From NCBI GenBank assembly GCA_033855775.1, contig JAWVFT010000039.1:1-64000 (forward strand): a stretch of DNA of 64,000 nt. The letters are read 5' to 3'. Below the pieces are notes generated by a model. The model did not search any database. It worked only from the letters and a program-made list of their open reading frames with translations, and was not told the origin of the DNA. The stretch comes from DASVTR01 sp033855775 (GTDB lineage Bacteria; Acidobacteriota; Blastocatellia; Pyrinomonadales; Pyrinomonadaceae). Shown here piece after piece: positions 40,722 to 49,493 of this stretch. The position numbers were made by a program, and so were the translations under genes. The first letter of the stretch is position 1; every line of letters starts with the position of its first letter.

Positions 40722-42959
40722 TCAGGGCGTCGCGGCGCTGACGCGGTAGACGCGCCCTTCAAGGACGACGACGACACGTTCGCCGAGAGCGAAAAACTGC
40801 GAGAGCCGCGATTCGCGTTGGAGCAGAGCGAAGTAGGCTTCGCTGCCGAACTGAAGCGTCGTTTCGGGCAGCCGCGCGTCCGTCTTAAACTCCGCGTCCG
40901 TCCACACGCCGTCGCGCAGGTAGAAGGTCTTGCCGCCGACATTGCGCACAGCCGACGAGAGTTCGTCTTTCGACACGCGGTCTGCGTCCTGTTGCTGGCG
41001 CGCTCGCTTGCTCTCCTGCACGGCGACCACGCCGGTCGTCGCTTTGGCCGCCATCGGGGCCTGATTCGCCAGTCTGCCAAACGTCTGCGAGCTATCCCTG
41101 CGGCTACCACCGGAAGCGGGGCGGTCATCAGCTACGCCGTCTATGACCATGTTGTTCTCGGCTCCGGTGCGCGCCGTCACAGCGGCTCCCGGCTCAAGGG
41201 CGAGGTACGAAGTGTAGGGCGTGACGATGCCGTAGCGCGTGCCGAGGTCAACAATCTCGTCGCGCAACTCCTTGTTCTCGCCGTTGGTGCGAATCTGTTC
41301 CATCAGCCAGCCGACTCTGCGCGTCGCCCACAGGCGCGGCAGAAAATCGTTGTCGTCTTCCTTGAGCGGGAAGTTGAGATTGGCGTAGGTAAACTCGCGC
41401 TGGCTTTGATTGGTCTTGCCCGCGAGGCGCAGGCTGATGTTTCGCAAGTCCGCATGGTTGCGATAGCGACCGATGAGGGTCAGTTGCGTTCCCTTAAAGA
41501 GGTCTTGCATGTCGCGCGGGTAAACGAGGTCTGTCTCGACGCCGCCCATGTTCAGGATTAAATCGGTCAAGACGGGATAGTTGACTTTGGCGAAGAAGTT
41601 GGAGACTTTGAGTTCCAGGTCTTCCTTCGGCTCGACGTAATCAGCCGTGCCTTTATTCTCCGCCGCAAGCTTATCGAGCAGCGCCGTGTTGACATCGTAG
41701 CCGACGCCGAAGGTGAAGAGGCGAACGCCCTGCGTGCGCGACGAGCGAACGTTGTCGATGATGCGCGCGGGCGTCGTCTCGCCGACAGTGGGCAGGCCGT
41801 CGGTCATGAAGACGACCATGCGCGGGCGCGAGCCGGAGTCGAACTGCTGCATGGCCGCTAAAAGAGCGCTGTTGATGTTGGTGCCGCCCGTCGGGCGCAA
41901 GGCGCGGACGAACTGTTCGCCGCGCGCACGGCCACGAGCGTCCGCCGTAATCAGCCCGCTCTCCATCAAGCGTTCTTCGCCCGCGAACGAGACGATATTG
42001 AAGCGGTCCTGGTCGCGCAGGCTGCTGATGCCGAAGAGCAGCGCGGCTCTGGCCTTCTCCATCTTGCCTGCCTCGGCCATTGAGCCGGAGGTGTCGAGGA
42101 CGAAGACAATATCCTTGGCCGCGTATTCCTGCTCGGAGAGTTCGTCTTTCGGCGAGAGCATTAGGAGGAAGTAGCCGTCTTTGCCCGGCTCGCGGTGCGT
42201 CAGGAGCGAGAGACCGAAATCGTCGCGCGAGAGCGCGTAGAAGAGTTGGAAGTCCTGCGGCGAGCCGCCCGGAGATTCAAATGAGACGCGCGCGCTGCGC
42301 GAGCCGTGATGGGCTTGCTCAATCTGGTGCGTCGGCGAATAGATATTGCGAATCGGCTCTTTGCCTTCGATGTCAACGCGCCCCGAAACGGTTCCGATTT
42401 GCGCGAGGTTGCGCCCCGTGCCGAGCGGGTAGGTGTAAGAGACTGTGCCTGACTCCGCGTGCAAGACCTGCGTGTAGGTCAGTTCAAGCTTCTTGTCGGA
42501 GTGAGCAGGAATGGGAAAGATGCTGGCTTGAAACAAGTCCTTGCCCGCGTATTCGAGGAGGCCGGGGTCGCGCTGGCGGCGGACAATCTCGTCGTAGATG
42601 CGTCGCGCCTCTTCGCGCGAGCGCACTTCGCCGACCAGCTTGCGGTCGCCGTCCCAGATGGCGAACTCGACTATCGAAGCCGCTTCGGGAATCGGGAACA
42701 GGTATGTGCCTTCGAGCACGGCGTTGGTGTCGTTGCGAAAGATTTGCTCGACGTGCGTGGTCGCCACCTGCCCGCTGATTTTGGTGTCAATGTTGATGGA
42801 CTTGATGGGCAGGGCGCGGGGCAGCGTGACGGGCTGCGGCGGGCGCGGGCAGCGGTCGCAGGGGCGCGGGACAATCACGCCCTGCGCCGAGCCTATGATA
42901 GCCGTGGCCGTCACGAGCAGCAGGAATAGAAGGCAAACGAAAGCTCTCTGGATTTTCAT
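40722..42959 (-). CDS. Secreted VIT/VWA domain protein
   Basis: The ATG at 42959 follows GAGGAG by about 8 nt and gives 745 residues with a signal peptide (FVCLLFLLLVTATAIIGS). A Cys-containing linker (PRPCDRCPRPPQP) precedes the VIT domain at about 35-170 (KSINIDTKISGQVATTHVEQ, NDTNAVLEGTYLFPIPEAAS). A VWA domain follows with the intact metal site VFVLDTSGSMAE. The rest has beta and Gln/Arg-rich regions. This is the inter-alpha-trypsin-inhibitor-like family, common in Acidobacteriota envelopes. Function unknown. Confidence 0.9.
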   Translation of the reverse strand: MKIQRAFVCLLFLLLVTATAIIGSAQGVIVPRPCDRCPRPPQPVTLPRALPIKSINIDTKISGQVATTHVEQIFRNDTNAVLEGTYLFPIPEAASIVEFAIWDGDRKLVGEVRSREEARRIYDEIVRRQRDPGLLEYAGKDLFQASIFPIPAHSDKKLELTYTQVLHAESGTVSYTYPLGTGRNLAQIGTVSGRVDIEGKEPIRNIYSPTHQIEQAHHGSRSARVSFESPGGSPQDFQLFYALSRDDFGLSLLTHREPGKDGYFLLMLSPKDELSEQEYAAKDIVFVLDTSGSMAEAGKMEKARAALLFGISSLRDQDRFNIVSFAGEERLMESGLITADARGRARGEQFVRALRPTGGTNINSALLAAMQQFDSGSRPRMVVFMTDGLPTVGETTPARIIDNVRSSRTQGVRLFTFGVGYDVNTALLDKLAAENKGTADYVEPKEDLELKVSNFFAKVNYPVLTDLILNMGGVETDLVYPRDMQDLFKGTQLTLIGRYRNHADLRNISLRLAGKTNQSQREFTYANLNFPLKEDDNDFLPRLWATRRVGWLMEQIRTNGENKELRDEIVDLGTRYGIVTPYTSYLALEPGAAVTARTGAENNMVIDGVADDRPASGGSRRDSSQTFGRLANQAPMAAKATTGVVAVQESKRARQQQDADRVSKDELSSAVRNVGGKTFYLRDGVWTDAEFKTDARLPETTLQFGSEAYFALLQRESRLSQFFALGERVVVVLEGRVYRVSAATP

Positions 42960-43064
42960 CGGGTCTCTCCTCATAAATGCTCTGGTTGCGCCGAACAGGG
43001 GCGCGCGTTCAACGGCTAGAACGCCGCGACAAGGGTTTCTTGCGCAAGGGCGCGGTCTTTCGAG

Positions 43065-44345
43065 TCAGTGTAGCTCACGGATTCTGCGATTGGTCAGCGT
43101 GATGACGGTGATGAGGACGGCGATGATGAGCCCGCCTGTGGCGAGCGTGCGCGGCGCTCCGAAGGTTTGTGAAACGGTTCCGGCGATGAGATTGCCGATG
43201 GGCATGGTGCCGATGAAAGAGAGTATGAACATGCTCATCACGCGCCCGCGCATCTCGTCCGTGACGAGTTGCTGCAAGAGCGTGTTGATGACGGCCACGC
43301 AACTGACGATGAAGAGGCCCATCCCGAAGATGAACATGAGAGACGTGCTGAGGCGCGTCGAAAGCGAAAAGCCGATGACGCACAAAGAGAAGAAGAACGA
43401 GCCGCCGAGCACGAACCAGCCCTTGTGGCGAAAGTCTCCGAGGAAGACTAGCATCAGCGAGCCGCACAGCGCGCCGACGCCCGAAGTCCCCATCAGGAGC
43501 GAGAGCCCGCTTTCGTTCAAGTGCAGTATGTCGCGCGCGAAGTAGGGCATGAAGGTCATGTAAGGGGCGCCGAAGAGACTGGTCGAAGCGGCAATCAGGA
43601 GCAGCATAAAGACGCGCCGCCGCTTGCGCACGTAGCGCACGCCCTCCTTCAAATCGCGCCAGATGGCTCGCCTGTCTTTGACGGAATGCGCGGGCGCTTG
43701 TTCATTCACCTTGTCGAAGCGGACGAGCCTGAGCGTGACGACGACGGCGATAAACGAGAAGGCGTTGCCGAAGAAGCAGCCCGCGAGGCCGAGCCACTTG
43801 AAGGCGAGTCCGGCGAAGACGGGGCCGATGACGCGCGACAGTTGAAACTGCGTCGAGTTGAGCGCGATAGCGTTCGCCAAATCTTCGCGCCCCACGAGGT
43901 CGAATGTAATCGCCTGATACGAAGGCCCCGCCAGCGCAAAGCAGCAGCCCGTGACGAACGAGAGGGCCAGTATCATCCAGACGTGTACGACGCCCGTGAC
44001 GATGAGCAGCGCGAGCGTCAGCGCGGAGAGGCCCGCCCCGACCTGCGTGTAGATGAGCAAGCGGCGGCGGTCAACGAGGTCCGCGAAGACGCCGCCAATC
44101 AGCGTCAACCCTAAGCCCGGAACGGTCGCCATAAAACCGTCAAGGCCGAGCCAGAAGGTCGAGTCGGTCAGTTGCAGCACAAGCCAGCCCTGCGCCACGG
44201 CCTGCATCCATGTTCCCGTATTCGACAGGAACGCGCCCGTCCAGAAGAGACGAAAGTTGCGATAAGAGAGCGCGCGGAACATCCCGCCCGCCCGCCTCAA
44301 GTCCCCCGCCGCCAAATCCTTTTCCGGTTCTACGCTCGCCGCCAT
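43065..44345 (-). CDS. MFS exporter (MFS_3 type)
   Basis: I choose the ATG at 44345 (MAASVEPEKDLAAGDLRRAG, 426 residues), with GGAGG upstream. Twelve membrane segments are visible, starting after FRALSYRNFRLFWTGAFLSN, the family signature of the EntS/MFS_3 group of exporters. Motif A-like GGVFADLVDRRRLLI lies after the second helix. It likely exports small molecules; the substrate is unknown. The next gene upstream on this strand is the 21-bp repeat array. Confidence 0.9.
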   Translation of the reverse strand: MAASVEPEKDLAAGDLRRAGGMFRALSYRNFRLFWTGAFLSNTGTWMQAVAQGWLVLQLTDSTFWLGLDGFMATVPGLGLTLIGGVFADLVDRRRLLIYTQVGAGLSALTLALLIVTGVVHVWMILALSFVTGCCFALAGPSYQAITFDLVGREDLANAIALNSTQFQLSRVIGPVFAGLAFKWLGLAGCFFGNAFSFIAVVVTLRLVRFDKVNEQAPAHSVKDRRAIWRDLKEGVRYVRKRRRVFMLLLIAASTSLFGAPYMTFMPYFARDILHLNESGLSLLMGTSGVGALCGSLMLVFLGDFRHKGWFVLGGSFFFSLCVIGFSLSTRLSTSLMFIFGMGLFIVSCVAVINTLLQQLVTDEMRGRVMSMFILSFIGTMPIGNLIAGTVSQTFGAPRTLATGGLIIAVLITVITLTNRRIRELH

Positions 44346-44458
44346 CTCTTCAACTCGCCTCCCCAAGCCACGCCCGCAACCTGACAGCCTTTAGCCCAAA
44401 AATCCCGCCAGTCCCCGCCAATCCGCCCTCAAACTATTCTTCCCCAAGACCTTAAAGC

Positions 44459-45052
44459 CCTGCCCGATGACCCCACGGTCGCAAATTTCGAACTTCCGTG
44501 CGCGCAAGATGACCTTACGTGCGCGCACGGAGGCTTCCCGTGCGCCCACGGAAGGCTTCCGTGCGCGCACGGGAAGACCTTTTTCGCAAAAGTTCGGTCA
44601 ACTTGCGCGAACGTAAGGTCACCGTGGGCCCACGTGAAGCCTCCGTGAGCGCACGGGAAGCTTCCATTTGCGCAGGGAAGGCTTCCGGCTGCATAGGGGA
44701 AGCGTCCCTGCGTGGATGTAAGGCTTCCCTGCGAGCGCGGGAACTTCCCCTGCGCGCGCGGAGACTTCCCCTGCGCACATGTTGACCTCCCCTGCGCAAA
44801 TGGGAGCTTCCCCTGCGCGCGGGGGAAGCCTCCGCGCGCAGCCGGAAGGTCAACTTTCGCGCGCGGAAGGTCATCCGGCGCGGGCGCGAAGCCTTCTTTT
44901 ATAGCCGCAAAGCCTTCTTTTACAGCCTTTAGCTCGTCCATCAAGATTCCTGACGGCGAAATTGCTGCCGGAGCTTTAGCTTTCGTCGTTCCAATCTCAA
45001 CGCATTCGACCGTTGTGGCTGGCGCGGGCTTCACTCTGCCGTTCGTCGCCAC
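44459..45052 (-). CDS. Heptad-repeat open frame (possible repeat protein)
   Basis: A GTG-started frame of about 200 residues overlaps the end of the XdhC gene by 22 bp and ends at about 44429. From residue 45 it consists of 21 seven-residue units of the form x-G-x-(F/L)-P-x-A, for example QGKFPRS, HGSLPWA, NGSFPCA. All come from a 21-bp DNA repeat, so any frame stays open; whether this one is translated is doubtful. Against: no clear Shine-Dalgarno and a change in composition from the non-repeat 44-residue start. For: the frame stays free of stops and the unit keeps hydrophobic spacing. Confidence 0.35.
44480..44920. repeat. Tandem 21-bp array, TTCCCCTGCGCGCGCGG type
   Basis: About 21 diverged 21-bp units, for example TTCCCCTGCGCGCGCGGAGA plus one base near 44754 and TTCCCCTGCGCACATGTTGA plus one near 44775. 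The consensus differs from that at 29.8 kb but the unit length is identical, and 7-nt sub-periodicity is visible. Confidence 0.88.
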
Positions 45053-45876
45053 GCTGACAAAGGCGCGCCCGTGCCGCCGCGTCTGGCGGCGACGACTTCG
45101 GCGAGGATGGCGAGCGCGACCTCTTCGGGCGAGACGGCACCTATGTCAAGGCCGATGGGGGCGCGCACGGCTCTCAACGTTTCTACGTCCGCGCCCGCCG
45201 CGCTCAGGCGCGCGAGGACTATGTTCGTCCGCCGCTTGCTGCCAATCAGCCCGACGTAATCGGGACGCGCGCCGACGACCGCCAGCATGCACTCTTCGTC
45301 TTCATTGTGGCCGCGCGTCACGACCGCCACCGCCACGCTGCGCCCGCGCCCGATGGCCCGCGTCACGGCATCAGTCCAGGTTTCCGCCGCGACAAGCTCA
45401 ATGCGTTCGTCCGGGAAACGCTCGCGCGTGACGAAATCCCTGCGGTCGTCAATCAAGGTCGTGCGATAGCCGACCGCGCACGCCAGCCGCGCCAGCGATG
45501 CCCCTACATGACCCGCCCCGCAGATGACGAGTCGCGGCTCAGGCTCCACGCGCTCGAAGAGCACGCGCGCCCCGCGCCATGCCTGAAGTTGCGGGGCAAA
45601 CTCTTCGACGTTGAAAGTGCGCGCTTCGGCGCGTGAGTCAAGAAAGGTCGCGGCATGGCTCGCGACCGCTTCGTCGAGCGCAGCGTCCGAGAGACTACCG
45701 GCGCTCGCGCCTGACTCTTCGATGAGCAGCTTTGCCCCGACGTTAGTTGAAGATGCGACGACGTTAGTTGAAGATGCGACGAGCGTTGTGAGAGTCGCCA
45801 CAGACCTCTGCCGCAGGATGCGCGTAATGGCCGCGATGATTTGTCCTGACGGCGACTGGCCGCTCACATGAGTCAT
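45031..45876 (-). CDS. XdhC/CoxI family protein with duplicated loop
   Basis: A protein of 281 residues. The C-terminal Rossmann-like XdhC domain is clear (RLVICGAGHVGASLARLACA, VGLIGSKRRTNIVLARL, PIGLDIGAVSPEEVALAILA). The N-terminal ~90 residues resemble the CoxI domain, but its loop is replaced by a tandem copy of VASSTNV (two 21-bp direct repeats at about 45742-45783) before GAKLLIEES. XdhC proteins insert or sulfurate the molybdenum cofactor of xanthine dehydrogenase-type enzymes; no such enzyme is in the window. A separate CoxI gene lies 0.4 kb upstream. Confidence 0.85.
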   Translation of the reverse strand: MTHVSGQSPSGQIIAAITRILRQRSVATLTTLVASSTNVVASSTNVGAKLLIEESGASAGSLSDAALDEAVASHAATFLDSRAEARTFNVEEFAPQLQAWRGARVLFERVEPEPRLVICGAGHVGASLARLACAVGYRTTLIDDRRDFVTRERFPDERIELVAAETWTDAVTRAIGRGRSVAVAVVTRGHNEDEECMLAVVGARPDYVGLIGSKRRTNIVLARLSAAGADVETLRAVRAPIGLDIGAVSPEEVALAILAEVVAARRGGTGAPLSAWRRTAE

Positions 45877-45903
45877 GCGGAAAGTGTTGGCGAGTGGCTC
45901 GCC

Positions 45904-46200
45904 TTAACGCTCAGGATGGCGCTTCCCCAACCCGAACAAGCCAGCCGCCCGCCGCGCCAACCACAACGGGCCGATCAGCAGATACACAGGATTGCGAAAG
46001 AACGCAGGCTGGTTGCCCTCAATCAAATGCCCCACGAACTGAAAGACCCAACCGGCGACGAACAACACAAGCGCCCAACGCCAGTTAAAGAAGAAGAGCG
46101 GCAGCGACAACACAATCAAAGGGATGCCTATGTTATGCGTCAGCCTGTTCAACGGATGACGATGCTTCGCCTTGTAGTTATCCATGAAAGATGCAGGCAT
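45904..46200 (-). CDS. DUF962/Mpo1-like membrane protein
   Basis: A protein of 98 residues; GGAGG lies 5 nt before the ATG. It shows the Mpo1/DUF962 pattern: HRHPLNRLTHNIGIPLIV with two His, a membrane stretch, GWVFQFVGHLIEGNQPAFFR with a third His, and NPVYLLIGPLWL. The His set is that of the 2-hydroxy fatty acid dioxygenase Mpo1 of yeast. Two to three membrane segments. It is inserted between the two XdhC/CoxI genes; no functional link is evident. Confidence 0.85.
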   Translation of the reverse strand: MPASFMDNYKAKHRHPLNRLTHNIGIPLIVLSLPLFFFNWRWALVLFVAGWVFQFVGHLIEGNQPAFFRNPVYLLIGPLWLARRAAGLFGLGKRHPER

Positions 46201-46271
46201 CCTCGCCTCCTATCGCAGCGTTGATGAACGAAAGCAGAACCGCACGGCCCGAAGAGCCGCGCCTTCATCAC

Positions 46272-46601
46272 TCATCCCTTCCACACGTCAATGAAAATCT
46301 CCATCGTGCCGCCGCAGACCATGCCTTCTTCGCTCGCTTCGTCAGCCGTCAGCGTGAAGTGATGAAGGGCTGGCTGGCCGCTGCGCAGAGCCTCGCGGGC
46401 TTCGGCCCAGACTTCCGCTTCGATGCAGCCGCCGCCGACGGTGCCAGCGGTCGCCCCGCTCTCGAAGAAGAGCATCTTCGCTCCGCGCCGCTGCGGCGTA
46501 GAGCCGCGCGTGTGCGCCACCGTGGCGACCACGACGCGCTCGCCCCGCGACTCCGCTTCGTCAATCAAACGATATAACTCGCCCTGCGCGATTGTCCCCA
46601 T
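46272..46601 (-). CDS. Stand-alone CoxI-domain (XdhC N-terminal) protein
   Basis: A protein of 109 residues starting MGTIAQGELYRLIDEAES. It matches the CoxI/XdhC N-terminal domain: VVVATVAHTRGSTPQRRGAK with the conserved GSTP loop, FFESGATAGTVGGGCIEAEV, and EGMVCGGTMEIFIDV with the Cys. The full-length XdhC relative 0.4 kb downstream has a degenerate version of this domain, so the two proteins may complement each other. Probably a molybdenum cofactor accessory protein. Confidence 0.88.
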   Translation of the reverse strand: MGTIAQGELYRLIDEAESRGERVVVATVAHTRGSTPQRRGAKMLFFESGATAGTVGGGCIEAEVWAEAREALRSGQPALHHFTLTADEASEEGMVCGGTMEIFIDVWKG

Positions 46602-46655
46602 TTGATTTTCAGTTTACCACCACCGCAAAGAAGGCAAAAGGCAACCCGCAAAAGC

Positions 46656-46694
46656 GAAGGGCAGACGGCTTTGATGATTAAGCCGCTGCCCTTC
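46656..46694 (-). terminator. Hairpin after the coiled-coil secreted protein
   Basis: GAAGGGCAG-A-CGGCTT (46656-46671) pairs with AAGCCGCTGCCCTTC (46680-46694) across an 8-nt loop; on the minus strand a short GCTTTTGC follows. Confidence 0.6.
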
Positions 46695-46733
46695 AAACTT
46701 TGTCTCTTATCTTTCGCCCGTCGCGTCAGCGCT

Positions 46734-47609
46734 TCAAGGCGTTTCGGTTGGCGAAGCGTCGCGGGCGGGCCGGTCGTTGGTGGCAGGCGTGTCGTTGGAA
46801 GTGTTCGCGTCCGTGGCGTCGCCGTCGTCGTTGTTGACGGTCGGCTGCTTGGTCACGGGGTCGTCTGTGTCTAGGCGAGCGCGCAGGCGTTCGACTTCCG
46901 TGTCAGCCAACGCAATCGCAGACTCAAGCCGCGCGCGGCTCGTGGTAATCAAGTTGAGTTGCGACTGGATTCTATTCTTCTCGTTTTCGAGTTGACGGCG
47001 GCGCGCGTCGCGCAGGTCTTCGGGGTGAGTCGTGCCGTAGAAGGAGCCGGAGCGTTCGATGTTCTCCGGCTTCAAGTCAAAGTCTATCTGTTCGAGCCTT
47101 GATTGCAGTTCCGCTTCCTTGGCTTCCACGTCGCGCAGTTGGGCGCGAAAGGTTTCGGCGCGCTGCTCCGCGCGCGAGAGGCGTTCGAGGTCAACAAGGG
47201 CGCGCTGCTGCCCTTCGATTTGGTTAATCTTGTCCGTCAATTTATCAACCTGCCGCGACAGGCGATTGACGGTGCGGCGCGTCGTGTCCTGCTCCGGTTC
47301 GGGAGCGGGAACGTTGCTGCGCGAACGGCTCGTCCGGCGCGTCGTCACGGGCGGCGCGTCGCCCTCAACGTCGTCTGTCAAGGGGTCGTCGGCGGTGCTG
47401 ATGATGCGCGCATCCGTGCCTGCGGCGGTCGGCGTCGGCTGCGGGGCGACGGGCGGAACGCTGGCAGAGCTTCTTGCCGGAGCCGGATTAGTGGCGCGAC
47501 GCGAACGCTTGTTGCGCGTCGTCTGCGCGCCCGCGCCCGCGAAGCAGAAGCCGACAACCAACAGAGCAACGAGCGATAAGGACGCGCGCCGCGCATATCG
47601 AATCAACAT
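46734..47609 (-). CDS. Secreted coiled-coil protein
   Basis: The ATG at 47609 follows AGGAGG by 7 nt and gives 291 residues. The signal peptide (ASLSLVALLVVGFCFAGAGA) is followed by a basic, Pro-rich linker and, at about 115-260, a long coiled coil (LSRQVDKLTDKINQIEGQQR, VEAKEAELQSRLEQIDFDL, ARRRQLENEKNRIQSQLNLI). The C-terminus is Asp/Thr/Pro-rich. No family recognised. It is probably a periplasmic or outer-membrane-linked structural protein. Confidence 0.8.
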   Translation of the reverse strand: MLIRYARRASLSLVALLVVGFCFAGAGAQTTRNKRSRRATNPAPARSSASVPPVAPQPTPTAAGTDARIISTADDPLTDDVEGDAPPVTTRRTSRSRSNVPAPEPEQDTTRRTVNRLSRQVDKLTDKINQIEGQQRALVDLERLSRAEQRAETFRAQLRDVEAKEAELQSRLEQIDFDLKPENIERSGSFYGTTHPEDLRDARRRQLENEKNRIQSQLNLITTSRARLESAIALADTEVERLRARLDTDDPVTKQPTVNNDDGDATDANTSNDTPATNDRPARDASPTETP

Positions 47610-47807
47610 CGCAAACCTCCTATCATCAACGTCGTGTCGTTCACACTCTAAGCTGAAAGATGCCCGCCCGCGCCCGGAAGATGCCTGTTTCAGCCCAAGC
47701 CTTACACGCCCGCGCCTGCATGTTAGTTCCAGCAACCTATCCTAACCGGGAGCCGCGCTTTTATGAACCTGCCAACTCATCGCCAGAGAGAAAGCGAGCT
47801 TGCGTCA

Positions 47808-48539
47808 TCAGCGATCCTTTTGCTCAAGCGGCTTCACTTCTTCGAACGCGGGCGGAGTCTCGGTCAAGACGGGCGCGTTCGCCACGGGGCCGAGTTGAAA
47901 GCCCTGCTCCAACTCCTTGAAGGCCGGCAGCGAAGCGTTGCCTTCTTCGAGCGGCGTGTAGCCCAGAAGCAGGTAATAACGCAACTCGTCGCGCACGGAC
48001 GTGACGAAGGCGATTTCTCTGATGGCGTTGTGCCGCCAGAGGTCAAAGGTCGAGCGCAGCGCGTCGTGGCCGCCGAGGACAATGCTCTGGCGGTCACGCT
48101 CGACAGCTTTGTCCCAGTCAACAAAGAATTGTTCTTTGATTTTGGCAAACTGGTAATCAATCGTCGCGCCCGTGTTGGGCCAGATGAGGAGGACGGCGGT
48201 GCAGCCCGACTTGGGATGAATGGCGAACATCTGGCCGGAGACGACGTTATGGAAGAAGGGATTGTCGCGTTGCAACATCGTCCAACCGGCGGGCAAATCG
48301 AGACGCGCGTTCTGGTCTGTGAACTGCCGTTCAGGGACGGAGTACTTGCGGGCCTTCAATTCGAGCGGCGTCGGGCCGTAGAAAAAGTAGTAGAGCAACG
48401 CGCCCAACGCTACGAACACGGCCAACGCGCCGCCTAACTTTAACAAGCGTCCCTTTCGCGCTTCATCCGTCAGCGGCCCCGTCGTCTCATGCTCCGGCGG
48501 CTTTCCATAGTTGGCGAGATAGTTGTAGTTCATAAGCAT
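47808..48539 (-). CDS. Membrane-anchored hypothetical protein
   Basis: A protein of 243 residues. A hydrophilic N-terminus of ~33 residues is followed by one membrane segment (GGALAVFVALGALLYYFF, about 37-54) and then an extracytoplasmic domain with RLDLPAGWTMLQRDNPFF, a pattern seen in PsbP/DUF1795-like proteins of unknown function. The C-terminus is acidic. It lies alone between two repeat-bearing gaps; no operon partner is clear. Confidence 0.72.
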   Translation of the reverse strand: MLMNYNYLANYGKPPEHETTGPLTDEARKGRLLKLGGALAVFVALGALLYYFFYGPTPLELKARKYSVPERQFTDQNARLDLPAGWTMLQRDNPFFHNVVSGQMFAIHPKSGCTAVLLIWPNTGATIDYQFAKIKEQFFVDWDKAVERDRQSIVLGGHDALRSTFDLWRHNAIREIAFVTSVRDELRYYLLLGYTPLEEGNASLPAFKELEQGFQLGPVANAPVLTETPPAFEEVKPLEQKDR

Positions 48540-48593
48540 CCAAAGCTGTCAGTGGTCAATCGTCAATCCCCTTTTAGAAGACTCAAGCCCGCA

Positions 48594-48632
48594 CGACTCA
48601 AGCGACGGGCAAAGGGCGACGGGCGACGGACA
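48594..48632. repeat. 7-nt repeats GCGACGG
   Basis: Words GCGACGG, GCAAAGG and GCGACGG spaced at 7 nt between the hypothetical membrane protein and nadC. Confidence 0.7.
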
Positions 48633-48638
48633 CGGTTG

Positions 48639-49493
48639 TTATCCCGCTTGTATCTTAAAGCTGATGTCAACGGCGCGCGCCGAATGCGTGAGCGCGCCGA
48701 TGCTGATGAGGTCAACGCCCGCTTCGGCGTAGGCGCGAACGTTGTCGAGCGTGATGCCGCCGGAAGATTCCAGCGTCACCTGCGGCGCAAGCTCGCGCGC
48801 GACGGCGACGCGGCTCGCAGTCTCTTCCGGCGTCAGGTTGTCGAGCAACAATATGTCCGCGCCGCTCCTGATGGCTTCGCGCAAATCTTTCTCCGTCGAG
48901 ACTTCAACCTCAATCTTGTGCAAGTGGCCCGTCGTCTCTCGCGCTCGCTCGACCGCCGCCGCGACGCCTCCGGCCAGCGCGATGTGATTGTCTTTAATCA
49001 ACACGCCGTCGTCCAGCCCGAAGCGATGATTGCGCGCCCCGCCCGCCGCGACCGCATACTTTTCCAGCATCCGCAATCCGGGCGTCGTCTTGCGCGTGTC
49101 AACTATCTGCGCGTTGGTTCCTTCGATGGCCCGCACATAACGGCGCGTCAGCGTGGCGATGCCGGAGAGACGCTGTATCAGGTTGAGCGCGACGCGCTCG
49201 CCCGCGAGGAGCACGTCTGCGAAGCCGCTGGTGCGCGCGATGACTTTTCCGGCCTCGACCTCTTCGCCGTCGGAAGCGAAGGCTTCGAGTTGCTGCTGCG
49301 AGTCGAGCGTGGAAAAGACCGCTTCCGCCGCTTCGAGCCCGGCGACGACCATCGCTTCCTTAGCGAGGAAACGACCGCGCGCCCGCGTGTTGCGCGTGAC
49401 GGTGGCCTGCGTCGTGATGTCGCCGCGCCCCAAATCTTCCGCCAGAAACGCGCCGATCTGCGAGAAGAGCGCGCCATCGTCGAGCCAGTTCAT
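48639..49493 (-). CDS. nadC: Quinolinate phosphoribosyltransferase NadC
   Basis: A protein of 284 residues, the usual NadC length. Family motifs: ARTSGFADVLLAGERVALNL, then RLSGIATLTRRYVRAI, then DTRKTTPGLRMLEKYAVAAG, GLDDGVLIKDNHI, and near the end LESSGGITLDNVRAYAEAGV with ISIGALTHS. NadC makes nicotinate mononucleotide from quinolinate and PRPP in NAD synthesis. The start codon overlaps the valS stop by 4 bp, so it is translationally coupled to valS. Confidence 0.95.
   Translation of the reverse strand: MNWLDDGALFSQIGAFLAEDLGRGDITTQATVTRNTRARGRFLAKEAMVVAGLEAAEAVFSTLDSQQQLEAFASDGEEVEAGKVIARTSGFADVLLAGERVALNLIQRLSGIATLTRRYVRAIEGTNAQIVDTRKTTPGLRMLEKYAVAAGGARNHRFGLDDGVLIKDNHIALAGGVAAAVERARETTGHLHKIEVEVSTEKDLREAIRSGADILLLDNLTPEETASRVAVARELAPQVTLESSGGITLDNVRAYAEAGVDLISIGALTHSARAVDISFKIQAG

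Noticed and set aside
44519..45431. Plus-strand and second minus-strand frames over the array at 44.5-44.9 kb
   Set aside because: They are by-products of the 21-bp period and of antisense reading of the XdhC gene.
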